From contig NC_033558.1 in NCBI RefSeq assembly GCF_001680005.1, forward strand, positions 588,501 through 652,500: a stretch of 64,000 bases of DNA, in the 5' to 3' direction. Shown piece by piece: positions 23,901-35,900 of the stretch. The translations under genes were made by a program, and so were the position numbers. Source of the stretch: Plasmodium coatneyi (lineage: Eukaryota > Apicomplexa > Aconoidasida > Haemosporida > Plasmodiidae). The notes under the pieces are model-generated. The model saw only the letters and a list, made by a program, of their open reading frames with translations. It was not told where the DNA came from and did no database searches. Each line of letters begins with the position of its first letter. Within the stretch, counting starts at the first letter, position 1.

Positions 23901-24574
23901 TCCGTGAATGACACTCGAGACCAGCATAGCACGAGCGACTTTACCATTTTGAATAACTTGGGTTGGTGAATGACGGGGGGGAAGAGGATGTAGAGGCGAC
24001 CGCTCCCTAGCAGGGAAATCTATTCAATATACAATGGAAGTTGTTCCTTCCAAGAAAGAGAGTGGTAAGGGCATGACCACAGCTACGTGCGCGGGCAAAT
24101 TGTCGGGTGTCCTCTCTGTTACTTCGTGAGGAGCTGCCCCTTCCCCCTTCTGGATGGCCAATAGGGGGAAATCTTTTTTTTCTTTTTTTTTTTTTTTTTC
24201 TATGTGTGTATCAGATTTTGCGGCACATCCTTGAATGGACCTTCGCATGCCCCCATCGGCAAGAAGAAACATCAAAAAAGGAAGCAACAAAAAAGGAGCA
24301 GCGAAAAAAAGGGAAAGAAAGGGCGAAGGTGAAAACTAAAGTGCAGATATCATCTGACCGATCGACTTCGAACCGGGAAGGGCAGTAGAAAATGCAGGGC
24401 GTGGTGGCCTACGGAAGGGTGAAGTTGCTGCGCGCTGGAGCGGAGGAGGGGGAAAGGTGCTAGCCCAGAAAGGGGATATTTCACCGAGTGGATGCCCCAA
24501 GAATGGAGGAAGCCCATCTCACGAACGATTGGCGTGTAAAATAAATGGCCGATTAAAAAAGGGGATTGCAACAT
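20951..24574 (-). CDS. Conserved polytopic membrane protein, 12 small exons
   Basis: No single long frame exists, but GT/AG sites on the minus strand give 12 exons whose phases close exactly: 24523-24574, 23892-24006, 23829-23860, 23428-23707, 23130-23183, 22925-23002, 22785-22821, 22623-22679, 22395-22481, 22186-22242, 21716-22039 and 20951-21235. The product is about 485 residues. Several exons encode hydrophobic spans (IFFSVCSFLLIN; a Phe-rich span before CCVLYGALF; GVFLLGANGIATLALSFYQ). Hydrophilic parts include a four-fold LQSD repeat. I do not recognise the family; it could be a transporter or an ER/organelle membrane protein. The first exon (ATG at 24574) and the donor of exon 4 (GTGTGA) and exon 5 (GTTTTT) are the weakest points. 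The gene lies tail to tail with kir4 and in the same orientation as the DMT transporter. Confidence 0.72.
21900..21952 (-). repeat. 12-bp coding microsatellite, (LQSD)n
   Basis: Four near-identical 12-bp copies (plus-strand unit TTGCAAGTCGCT) inside exon 11 of the polytopic membrane protein gene. They encode Leu-Gln-Ser-Asp repeats and are in frame, so copy-number change would not shift the reading frame. Confidence 0.9.
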
Positions 24575-25436
24575 TGCTAATTGTGTTCACCTAAGCGCAC
24601 GGCAGGATGTGTCAACTTCTTTTCCCCCCAAAAAACTACAGGATAGTGTTTGCAGTTAAGAATGGGGGAACTCGTGGGGTGATTAAAAAAAAAAATAAAG
24701 TAATGATTCGACCTTAGTTTCATTGGGCACGTTTCTCAGTTTTTCCGTTTCTCGCTGTCCACATGGGGCACACACACCTATGCTCACTGCATGCCTACCT
24801 TGTGGCAGAACGAAAGGGAGCTTCTTGCACCGCAGGGGGGGCTGTGTCCCTGTCGTGGACACTCCTGCAGAAACCCTCGAGGCAGACATAGCGTGGGAAC
24901 ATCTTACACGTTGTGCTTACAAACACATCACGTTTATTTTACTAATTTTAAAAAAGTTATTTGAACAAATTCTTTAAAAAAATAAAAAAAAAAGAAGAGA
25001 ACAAATGGCAAGGAGGGAAAAATGCATGTGCAATTGTCTGAGGGGTGCTGCCACAGGTACCGCATGTTCAAACATACGCACGCGTGTGTGTAGCTGGGGG
25101 CAAAAAGTGCTTAGTTGCTGCTGACGAAAGAGGGGTTGTACTTTCTGTCAGGGGCAGCAAAATAAAGCAGAGAAGAAAAGACGCATAAGAATGAGCAGGT
25201 GTCTAAGCAGATTAACAAAGCAAATTAAAGCAATAAAGCTGTGCAAAAAGGCTGTACACATGGCAACGCATGGGTGATAGAAAAATGACTAGCCAAACCA
25301 TATGCACACGCCACCGGGAAATAATCCTTTTCCGACAATTCACCTGAACCGGTCAGGCAAAAAATGAGAAAAAAAAAAAAAAAACACACACAAAGCTGTA
25401 TAGTGTGACAGGCAACACACACGCAAAACCCCCCAC
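24575..25436. other. Intergenic, upstream of the 12-exon gene
   Basis: Spacer of 0.86 kb between two minus-strand genes, so it should hold the promoter of the 12-exon gene. A/T homopolymers are present. No supported coding sequence was found. A short minus-strand frame (MSASRVSAGVSTTG...) overlaps it but has no splice support. Confidence 0.55.
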
Positions 25437-26405
25437 CTAGACAATGACCTTCGGTCGCGTGCACATATACACCTTGCTCATAAGGATCAACAGAAATTCG
25501 TTGTACGAATATATGAGGACCCCCAAAATACAAAAAAAAACTGAAAGGGAGGAGTGGAAGTTGAGGCATTGCTTGGAATCATATTTACAAAAAAAAATAT
25601 GACTGAAAAGAAAAATAATGGCGACTTTGAGTCCCTTGAGAATTCCAACGGTCAGTGAACCGCTAATCTTCATGATGTACCACAGGGTGGACGACGTGAT
25701 GAAGTTAAAGACGAAGAGTCCCAAAAAACTTAACCAAATGGTGTTAACGTTTCCCTTCTTCTTCTTTATATTTTCCATAATGAGATGATCAAAGTTCGGG
25801 ATAGTCCATATGACTGTCCACAGGCTGACAAAGCAAAAGCTGAATATGCCCATTAAGCACACAATGTTCTGTCCTTCCATTTCACCCATGTACTTTTCGT
25901 TGAGTACAAATGTTAGTCCCATGAGGATATTACTCACAATAATTAAAAAAACTCCGATAATTTCTTCTTTGTTAATTTCAAATTTGAGATTATTCGACTT
26001 TATAGCTATGCCAAATGTTATTAATAAAATTCCAATCAACTGAAAACAGTTGATCTTTTTGTTCAGCAGTAGTCTCCTCCATATTGCTGTAAATATCAAC
26101 GTGCAGCTGTCAATAATAATGTACAGAGCTGAGCCTGCATATATTAATCCTATTTTTTTTAACACTTGATTTACTAAATCCAACATGGAAACAAAAAAGA
26201 TCTTCATCCATTTGCACTCTTTCAACTTTTGTTTCTTCGGTAGGAATCCTACAATTATCATGGACAAGTAGTGCGGCAGCAGAAATATGAACGTGCTGGA
26301 GTTGCCGCATCCATTGTACTTTATAATGTCGATGAGTAATGGCTGGAAGCAGTAGCTGACGAGGAACAAAATAAATGTCGTTCCATATAGTATTTCATTT
26401 TTCAT
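25437..26405 (-). CDS. DMT2: Drug/metabolite transporter superfamily protein (DMT2-like)
   Basis: A single open frame of 322 residues, strongly hydrophobic with about nine or ten predicted spans in the two-repeat arrangement of DMT (EamA / SLC35-type) carriers. Between spans are short basic loops (KKQKLKECKW, RRLLLNKKINCFQ, ENIKKKKGNVNT). SGSLTVGILKGLKVAIIFLF late in the protein is the typical half of the second repeat. Family members exchange metabolites or nucleotide sugars across organelle membranes. The Plasmodium DMT2 paralogue is, as I recall, linked to the apicoplast. The symbol rests on overall resemblance and on the neighbouring eIF3i and SufS genes, so treat it as probable. The start ATG at 26405 is followed directly by the first hydrophobic span. 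Divergent from eIF3i. Confidence 0.75.
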   Translation of the reverse strand: MKNEILYGTTFILFLVSYCFQPLLIDIIKYNGCGNSSTFIFLLPHYLSMIIVGFLPKKQKLKECKWMKIFFVSMLDLVNQVLKKIGLIYAGSALYIIIDSCTLIFTAIWRRLLLNKKINCFQLIGILLITFGIAIKSNNLKFEINKEEIIGVFLIIVSNILMGLTFVLNEKYMGEMEGQNIVCLMGIFSFCFVSLWTVIWTIPNFDHLIMENIKKKKGNVNTIWLSFLGLFVFNFITSSTLWYIMKISGSLTVGILKGLKVAIIFLFSHIFFCKYDSKQCLNFHSSLSVFFCILGVLIYSYNEFLLILMSKVYMCTRPKVIV

Positions 26406-29400
26406 TTTTTGTTAGTAAACTGGCGAGGCCTCGACGATATGTAAGTGCAATTGTGTGTTATCTCTTGGGGGAGGAGAAGTCTAACGCGGTGATCACCGTT
26501 TTGGATGTGTTCCTACTCTGGTAAGGCCGACTGTAGGAAACTAGAGGTAATCTTGCTTTCCACGTACGCAAGGCGAACATGTTCTAACACGTGGGAAAGC
26601 GTGTATAGTGTATAACCGCGGGGTGGGAAGAAATAAAAAAAAAAAAAAAAAAAAAAAAAATAGCACTAATTGGTCTGCGGTAATGTATAGGCCACAAATG
26701 GCACGCTCCAAACGATGGACGTTAGACCACGTGGCTTTTTTTTTTGTGCACACAAATAGGCGCACTACACGCTGTCCGCGAAAGGCACGGGCAAAAATGG
26801 AGCATACACTGTACACACACAAAGGGCGAGTGCACTTCCTCTCTTTCACTGCTCATCGAGCAATCATGAAAATGGAAAGTTTGCTCCGCGTGAAGGTAAC
26901 TCCAACGAGGGGTTATTCAGATGATTGACGCGAAAAAAAAAAATGACCAAAAAATTGGGCGCCGTGCATATCCACAGATGCGCTAAGAAACAAATGCGAA
27001 AAATTTTGTTAGATGCTTTCTCAAAAGGGTGGGGGGCTATGGCGATGATTAAACATGTGAAGGAGGGGGGAAGGACCTATTTTGGGAGACGCAGCACATG
27101 TAAAGTTAGCGTGGGTAAAAAAGTACACGTGTGCAGCGGCAAACATTAAGCAGCCATGTATAACTCACACGCGTATATTCATCTAGGGACACACTCAGTG
27201 GTGGTGGGAGAGGGAACCTCTCTCTTCCGCTAATCGCGTCGAAGAAAATGAGAGGTTTTTCCTCCTATCGTTTTAACGCGGTCTGCAAACGTAACGATGC
27301 AACGACGCAACGGTGAGGCGAGAAGACCGACGGTTCTCAAAAGACTGCCAAGGGGCAAACGTCACAAGGGTTTCACAAATTTGTGTTGGGTTAGACGAGT
27401 GGGGCAGGGACGTGGAGACACATTGGGTCTCTCTCTGTGTGATACCCACACGCTGGTACAAGCAAACGTTCAGGAAAAACGCGCTCACGCATAAGCACAG
27501 GTATAGGTATATGTATAGGCATATGTATTTCATTCACTTTGAGTAAACCCCCGTGGGACATGGGCAGGTCTGGTCTATTAAAGCTGTGTGAACAAACAAG
27601 CAAGCGCCCCAATGCGTCAGGAAGGACTGAGTGTACAGGCAATATGTACACATGCGTAACCGCAACCACGTAAAAGGAAAAAAAAAAAAAGAAAAAATGA
27701 AAAAATGAAAAGAAAAGAAGTTCGCTCGGTAGCTCGCTCAGTCGGCAAGTACACTCTCACGTGCACAAATACACATTAACACTTATTGTGACGTATTAAC
27801 AGATGAAAAAGTTAGCACACAGGATTGATTAATATATGAAACACATCGACATAGCCTAGTTGAATAACTTTTTTTTTTTTTTTTTTTTTTTTCAATTTGT
27901 TAGAAGGGCAATTTTTTCCTCGCAATAATTCCTTCACTTTAAAATGGCATTTTAAAACTCGCACTTGATCCTACAGTCAAGTCATCTCGTGGCATCGTAA
28001 AAAAGAAAAAGTAGGAAGAAGGGGGTACTTACCTCTCGTATGCTAAATGTAATTACGAAAAGAATAAATAAATTCAAACACAAACAAACGCACAAGTGCA
28101 AAGGTGCGGGGGGGCATTTTTGTTCGCTGATTTTTTTTTATTTTTTCTTCCACCCTTTTTTTTGCGTTTTTTTTTTTTTTTTCTCATTGCTATGCAGATC
28201 CGCTCTCTCCCTAATGTTGTGAAGTGAAAAATGGTAGCTGGTCGTGGCAAAGGGGGGTTTAGAAGAAAAAATATATATATACGAAGCAGTGCGTAGTAGG
28301 AGATAAACGGTTAAGTTACCTCTTATGGGAGCTCCGCGAACAATTAACGGGGGCATAAATAAGGTGTGGCTATGTTTTTTTGGTCGCTACTAGGTTTGCG
28401 CGAGGGTTGAGACCCTGAGGGGTAAGGAGGCGCAGGGGCGTGTTGGCGGCCTGCTTACGACGTTCTTGCGCAGCGCGGGCGGTATACATCGCATATAATA
28501 TTACTGCTTGTGGGTAAATACATATATATATTTATGCGGTGCCCCTAGGGATATGTTTTCTTTTAGGGTTCGTTTTTCTCATCGGCGTTGCTACGAAAGG
28601 GCATACTCCGCTGGGCGCCATAAATGGAAAGAGCACCGCAGGGCGGGAGGAAAACAGAGGTCGCTTCTATTGGTTTATCCGTTCATGGGTTCTTCATCGG
28701 TTTGTCTATTGCCACGTTGCCATTGCGCGTTGGTAATTTTTTCCCCACCTCGACGGGGTAGTATCTCGCAGCTGTTCTTCTCACGGGGGGGAATCCCGCG
28801 ATAGGCGAAGGGCAGATTGCGCGCTGGGTTGCCTACGTTTGGGGAGGTGCACTGGGAAAAAATGGGCGTAAAGAAAAAAGGCAAAAAAGATGCTACAAAA
28901 TGCCGCTAACCCCCAGCAAACGGTTTGCAAAATTTACAAAAAAAAAAAAAAAAAAAAAGCAAAATTCGCAAAGTGAGAAAAATATGCGAAGGATAAAGCG
29001 AACGAATGGAAAAATAGCAAAGGAGGAGTTGCCATGCTGTGTAGTTAAAAAGCTACAAGAAATTTCCAAAAATTGAAAAGAACCAGCAGCGAGCAGCAAA
29101 CAAAATTGAGAACAGCCGCCCTTTTCCCCCCACTCCTTTTCCGGTAAAATATTAACACAACCACAAGTTTGAAAAAAAGAGTCAAGAGTAGAACGGAGAA
29201 TCTACAGGGATGATTCGCCCGCGGAGCCAACGTGCGTTGCATTCGCCTACATAAATACGGGTACCTTCACGTCGGTATGAGCTCCCACCCGTTCCCCTTC
29301 CTACTTCACCCACGTATACTTCCTCGCTGTCCCCCTGCAGGCACGGCTAAAATGACACAGGCATACAAGTGAGGAAACGCGCCGACAGAGTCACCAAGCG

Positions 29401-29828
29401 TAGAGCCATCAGAGCCGCGCCCAGCAGGATACATTCATGCCACGCTGAAGCGGATTCGCGTGAAATCTCCAAGTCGATCCCTGACGGGAAGAAGATATCA
29501 TGCTCAGTGAAGTGTCAGCGCGTCACGTATCATAGCCTAGAAGCCCCGCAGGGGAGAACTGTTTAAGGAAAAAAAAAAAAAAAAAACACAAAATTGTGAA
29601 AGCGTCGAAGTGACCAACTCTTGAGCGCCCCGTGCTCGTTTTGAAGCTACTTCTGCAAACGGCTGAGTGTATACGCTACAAAAAATAACACTCATCCCTA
29701 GGAGGCAACGAACAAAAAAGAATAAAAAAAAAACTGCCTTGCCCAAGGGGATGTCTCTTTAATCACCCAGGAGGGTAAAAAAGAGTCACCCTTTTTTTAA
29801 CCTTATCAAAAGAGTAGATACTTGCACA
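26406..29828. other. Divergent promoter region, DMT2-like / eIF3i
   Basis: A 3.4-kb spacer between two divergent conserved genes. It contains many A/T homopolymers (for example about 26636-26660 and 27868-27892) and a relatively G/C-rich stretch at about 28360-28830 without a good open frame. I searched both strands for exon chains like those of the 12-exon gene and found none that closes. Short frames (26608-26928, 28508-28804, 29369-29566) have no recognisable content. Confidence 0.5.
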
Positions 29829-31191
29829 ATGAAGAGGAAATATTTGTGTGGTCACAATCGTCCTCTGACGCACGTGAACACAAATTACGATGGGGACTTA
29901 CTGTTTACCACAGGCAGGGTTAGTATTTTTTTCCAGGGGGGTGTCCTATGGTGGAGATTTCCTGCGTGTAGCTCCTCCTCTGCGCTTAGCGCGGATAAGC
30001 GTGGCAAACCATTGCACTGATCACGTACTTTACCTGTTTAAAAATTTCTTTCTTTTTTTTTCCCCCCCCCTCCTTCCCCATTTTAGGATAAAAAGTTCAT
30101 TCTGTGGAGACTGGCCGATGGGAATCAAATAGGTAAGTGTAGCTAGTGACGATGGGCGATGATGTGATGCCATTTGCGGTGTTCTTTTTTCATGTGGGGA
30201 ATGCGATGCGGGTGCTCTTCGCGTAGACGTGGCAAGGCGTCCCCAGGACTTGGCATCCCCATCACCACATGATGGGATAACCACGTTGTTGCATAACCAC
30301 TTTCATTGCTTCACCGCCTCATGTGTTTGCTCCCCCCCCGAAGGTCTCTACGAATGCAGCGGCGCCGTGTACAACTCCGACGTGACCTACGACAGCAAAC
30401 GGATCGTATGCTCTTCCGCCGCGAACAAGATATACATATTTGACGTGTATACTGGAGAGACGCTCACTGTAATGGAGGAGAATGGCCCGGTGCGTTTCGT
30501 GGAATTTAACAAGAATCCCCTTGACCAGAGCAAAATAATTGTTGCCACGGATAGACTGAAGGTGGAACACAAGCGATTCATCAAGTTGTACGATTTAAAA
30601 AGCAATGAAGTGATATGGAAACAGGAACACGAAAGTAGGTGTATCCAAGTGAGGTGGTGTTTTTTCGATAAACTAATTCTGTCTGCACATGAAAATGGAG
30701 AAATAATCATATGGAATGCCGAGGATGGACATCAAATGAGAAAAATACAAGCTCATTCAAAGGAGGTTACAAATATGGCATTCGACAAGGAAAGGATGAT
30801 TATGCTGACGTCCTCTTCTGATGGAACTGCGACGTTAAGGGATGCAATAAACTTTGAGGTCATTAATGAGTACACAACGGACAGGCCACTAAACACGTGT
30901 GATATCTCTCCCCTTTTTAAGAATGAGAACAACCCCAAGAATCACATAATTTTAGCTGGTGGTCAGGCAGCAGAACATGTTACAACCACTGCCTCGGGGG
31001 AGGGAAAATTTCAGACACTACTGTACGATATCGTCCACGCAAACGAGTTGGGAAGCATCAAGGGCCACTTCGGAACTGTGCACTCCATCAAATTTCTGCC
31101 ACATGGAGATGGGTTTGTGTCCGGGGGTGAGGATGGTTTCGCAAGGATTTATCACTTCGATAAGGACTACTTTATTGGAAAGTACGACTAG
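29829..31191 (+). CDS. EIF3I: Translation initiation factor eIF3 subunit I (TRIP-1), WD40
   Basis: Exons 29829-29918 (30 codons), 30087-30132 (46 nt) and 30344-31191 (848 nt). Phases close, giving 327 residues against about 325 in human eIF3i. The N-terminus (MKRKYLCGHNRPLTHV, then YDGDLLFTTG) aligns with the family's first WD repeat. Exon 2 supplies DKKFILWRLADGN. The end has GHFGTVHSIKFLPHGDGF followed by SGGEDGFARIYHFDKDYF, the most conserved part of eIF3i. The protein is a seven-bladed WD40 propeller that sits in the eIF3 complex with subunits B and G and acts on the 40S ribosome in the cytosol. An ATG further downstream at 30229 opens a longer-looking single frame, but that is intron 2 read-through; the spliced start restores the conserved repeat. 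Confidence 0.95.
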
Positions 31192-32937
31192 CAGAGCGGC
31201 CAAGTAACTGAACCGCGAAGTAGTCGAACTATTGTACTCATTTGTTTCCTCGGCCCCCATGCTGATGACACAACGGAAGCGCGGTACGACCCAAGCGACT
31301 CCTTCCATGTCGACATTCGTTTGTTTTTCCCCAAAAGCCCTTATAAACCGCAAAAAAAAAAAAAAAAAAAAAATGCAAAATTTTTTCCCTTTATTTTACT
31401 TCCTCGAGCGAACTCCCCTTTTAACGTAGTATCATCATTATGAGAAAATTCGATGCAATTTTTTTGTCATCTCCCATTTTGGCACCGATTAAAATAGTAT
31501 ATTAATTGAACTCTATTTTACAATTAACATAATAACCACGAAAAATATGTAATATTTACTGCTGAGGTTATTACGTACAATATGTATTAAAGAGGAAAAA
31601 ATGTGCATAGTATTATGTTTAAGGTACTTTTTAGAAATTAAATGTAAATTGTGTGTTTTGTTTTTAAAAAGTAGGTACTAAGAATTACGAGGTTATAATA
31701 ATTTCTGTTTAAAGGTGGCACACATTATTAATAGAGAATATTAATAAATTGTTGCCTTGTGAGAAAGGGAGTTCATTTTTCCTAGGTATTATTTTAAACT
31801 TAATGGAACTAAGAATGAAGTATCCTTATTGTGTTTTTACCACATTTCTAATGTCTCATAAGATAGCAAGTGCTTTTAGGCAACTTTTAAATAATTCAGC
31901 GTAAACTTCTTGGGTATATGAATTTTCAAACTTTTAAGCAAACCATATTTACTCTTTTTAAATATTATAATTGTTATTATAATATTTTATTATATGAGAA
32001 AAATAACTTCCTATTTTATTGCCGAAAAAATTGAAACACATGCATTGCACATATATGATAAGAACTGTTTGAGTGAGGAAAGAATTATAGGATTTTAAGG
32101 GAAGCGTGAGGTCATAAGTAATGTAAACTATAAATATGCGAACGTTATAATTTCATTCTATAGGGGTATTCATATACTGAACATTCATTACTAAAACATG
32201 TACTGCCGTTAATTTGGTAGGACGTCTATATAAACGGAACGGCGGGTCCATATTACCATTTATATGTAAGGATAGAATTTTTCGGGGGGGATCGTATAGA
32301 ACTATTTCTGTCTTAGAATAACACTATGGTACATTGTAAGAAGGGGAAAATGCAAAGGGCAGCACCACGCATGTGTCTACGGGGTACATAGGTAGGTGAT
32401 CCTTCTACGTATGCGTAAGAAGAATATTTTAAATATTCAGTAAAAAAATTTAATGAACATTTTAGATGTTCAATACAAAAAAAATTTCCCAACACGTGAA
32501 AATAAACTGAAAAAATTTTTTTTTCTCACTCACATTAATTACACATGAGCATGAATATTTTAGTGAAATACAAAAAAAAAAAAAGAAAAAACAAAAAAAG
32601 GAAATGTAGTGTGAACATTATAGCACATTGTTTATGTTCCTAAACAGAAGAAAGAAAAATGTTGTTACCATATGTGACTTCTATTTATATGCCTATATAA
32701 CAATAATGTCAAAGTGTTTTGTAATAAATGATCCAAATAAATTTCCTTATCATACATATGTTTTCTTCCATTTCGCGCATATTCCTCAAAAACACACCAT
32801 TGTTGCCAAATATAAGCATCCACAATTTGGCTACAAATTGTTTCTTCCTAAGGAAAGTGTTCCTAAGGAGGATGTTCCTTAGGAACGAAGTCTTCCTTAG
32901 GAACATCCTCCTTAAAAGCAGAGTCTCCCTCCCTAAA
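31192..32937. other. eIF3i 3' flank, composition break, SICAvar-B 3' flank
   Basis: Up to about 31430 the sequence is like the core segment. From there to about 32440 it is strongly A/T-rich and free of open frames. It contains the shared 3' block (32441-32550). From about 32845 it holds decayed copies of the GTTCCTTAGGAAC-type SICAvar tail repeat, including a short imperfect hairpin (32863-32886 with 32892-32916). No gene could be supported. Confidence 0.65.
32441..32550 (+). repeat. Shared variant-gene 3' block, copy 3
   Basis: Related to 8421-8530 and 20741-20850 (AATATTCAGTAAAAAAATT, AATGAACATTTTAGATGTTC, AAAATAAACTGAAAA, poly-T, then CACTCACATTAATTACACA). It lies about 390-500 bases beyond the SICAvar-B stop. 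That is nearly the same distance as copy 1 from the SICAvar-A stop. Confidence 0.65.
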
Positions 32938-35900
32938 TCATAAAACTGAACTTGGAACCTGTTCCTTAAGAACCACTTCCTTAGGAACACTATCCTTTGG
33001 GACCTTTTCTTCTTTTATAAATTCGCTTCCCATGAATTCTTGAACCAAAATTTCAAAAAAGTCTTCCTTCATCGAATGCAGGCCCCCTTTTTGACATTCG
33101 TTTAAGATTTCTAAATGAATATCAATAATGGTACGTCGACCAACACGATGACCAGCAGGGCGACCAACGCCCTGTTTTTTTGGGCTCTTCGTTCTTCCCG
33201 TTGGAACAGATCTTAGTTGTTTTCGTTCCTTTACTAAGGTATATTCATGTGGACCATCATCCTGGTCGTCCACATCATCAAGGAGTTGTTCTTCCAAAGC
33301 TGGAGGACCACGTACCTGATGAGCTCTTCTGTAACGTTTTCTTCTTTTACCAAGGAAAAAATACTAAAAAAAAAGGGTGCGAGAAAAGAAAAAAAAAAGG
33401 CTTTTTTAGGGTGTTAAAAGATATTATTATGATTATAATAGTCACTATAATATAAGAGCAATATGTGCAACTAAGGTAAAAAAAGGAAAGATTAAAAGAT
33501 GTGTTCCCTTTTTTTTTTTTTTTTTTCTTTCTTTCTTTCATTCTTTCTTTATTTTTTTCCTTTCTCTTATTTCTTTTTTCCTTTTTCCATTTTTTTCTTC
33601 ATTTCTTTTTTTTTCTGTATTCACACTTTAGGTATATAACCCCCCTAAACAGCAAAAGTACCAGTCCACATTGTTGTTCTTAAAAACCCTGAACCAGCTA
33701 AGTAGCAAACCACATTGTTGTCCTCACACATTAAAACAGCTAAAGATCAGGACACATTGTTGTTCTCATTCCCTGAAACAGCTAAAATACCAGGCCACAT
33801 TGTTGCTCCTACAACCCGGAACATTAAATGTGAAATAGACCACGCTAAATGTGGAAACCTACATATATCCTAAATGTGAAATCCTATACATACATCCCCT
33901 AAAATGCGAAATCCTACGCACATACATCCCCTAAAATGCGAAATCCTACGCACATACACTCCCTAAAATGCGAAATCCTACACCTCCCCTCCCATTGATT
34001 CATTCACCTTTGTTTTATTTTTTCTTTTCTAATTCTTTTTTTTTTTTCTTTTTTTAATTTTCTTACCTTCCAAAGGAGATAACTTATGATAGAAGTACCA
34101 ATTAGGACAGGAATGGTAGGAAGGTATGGGATAAGGAGATCGGAAGGGTTGACCATCCCTTCCTTCTTTACGCTGACTACTTTCAGAGTCTTCGGTGCTC
34201 TTAAAACAGAATTACGGCCTCCTCCACCTACTCGTACACTTGGACTCTGAGTACCAGCAGTGTCTTGACTTCTGGCACCACCATGAACCTGAGTTCTATC
34301 ATCATCTACCTTTGCTCCCTTAGCTGGAATCTTCTCTGCTGGAGCAGTTTCCGTAGATGAGGGGCTACCCCCACCGAATGCATCGGAGAGTTCATAATAA
34401 TGTCCGTTAGATTGATGGTTAGACTCGGGCTTGCATGTAACTTTGTTAGTATTATTCAGCGAGTTACCGGTCACAACTAAGTGACCATGGGAGTCAGCAT
34501 CAGTTTGACTCCCACGAGGTTGAGGTTCCACGGGCGTCGCTTGGTATTCACCTTGTGGTTGTGGTTTAGGAGCAGGGGGACGTTCCTTTGAAGGAATAAC
34601 TGGGGCATCTACGCCAGTAGATGGCGTTGTAATCTCCGTTGTACCTGAAGGAATAGCAGTAGTTTCAGCCTGTTTAGTACCTGGAGTAATGAAGATACCT
34701 TGGTCATATTTCTTATCATCCTTATTACTTACACTACTGTTATTTTTTTGAAACTCAGCATCCAAAACATCGAGACATGAAGCAGCATCTTCTAAACTAT
34801 TAGCTCCGCTTGCAGGATCACAGTTCTTACCTCGAGCAGTACTTTCAGGAGTACCATTAGAAGTTGTAGTGGCGGCTGATTCGGGTTTGGCAGGAACCCG
34901 TTCAGGTTGTTTTGCTGGTGCAGATGCTGGTGCTGCATCACCTGATGATTCAGACCTACCTAGATTTTCTGTTGGTGATGATGATTGGGATGATTGTTGA
35001 TCTCCGGATGCTGCTGATTTTTCTGGGGCAGGTTTTGCAGCAGCTGGCTTGGGTTGACATGCAGTAGTTATAGTACTTAGAGTTTGTGTTATTCCACTAT
35101 CCCCGTTCAGCATCTCTTTCATCCTCTTCCCTATTGGGTCTCCGTCTGTATCCTGTATTTTGCAAGATGTATAGCTCTGATCCCTTTCGCACAATGGACA
35201 CAAATCACCTTCCTCGTTGCATGGAGATGTGTTCTTTTTAATATGTTCACTCTTACCAAAGGCATGTTGTATGCCTTTTAATATGTCTTGCTGCATGGCT
35301 GAACATTTTTCCCCCATTTCATCAGCGAATATATTCAATAACATACAAGAGAAAGTTCGATGGAACATTTGGTCGTCCAGAACTTTCTGTGGATCCTTGC
35401 TGTCAGTCCCCTTTGGAATTTGATATATATGTTCTAATCCCAGAACAATAAATTTACAAGCCTTTTTGCTTGCTTCAGAATCTGGGCCACTTTTCCCATC
35501 TTGAATATTTTCACATAAACTTTCGTAAGTTCCATTCTTCTTACTTATAGCTCCAGACAAGTTCTTCAGTCTAGTCTCGACGTCCGGATTCCAAAATTGG
35601 GGCTACAAATACACATAAGAATAAAGGGGGAACATATATATATATCGATATATATGTATATATTTATATACGTCTACATATATACATATATATGTATATT
35701 GTACATATATAGTGCACAATATGTGGTTGTACTCCCCAATAAGGGCGTATAATATGCACACTATCGATTCCTTTGTCTTTGGCAACAGCACACAATAATG
35801 ATTCTTACCCAGCGTGGCTTCCCTTTATTAATGTCTGGGTTTTTTCGGTTTTCACCCCACCTATAGTATATACATTTTACACGATCACATAAGGTATTGT

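Noticed and set aside
30229..30343. Alternative ATG start for eIF3i at 30229
   Set aside because: It reads intron 2. The spliced start at 29829 recovers the conserved first WD repeat and the expected length.
31430..32440. Possible centromere because of high A/T content
   Set aside because: Too short and not nearly as A/T-extreme as the roughly 2-kb Plasmodium centromere cores. No regular satellite seen.
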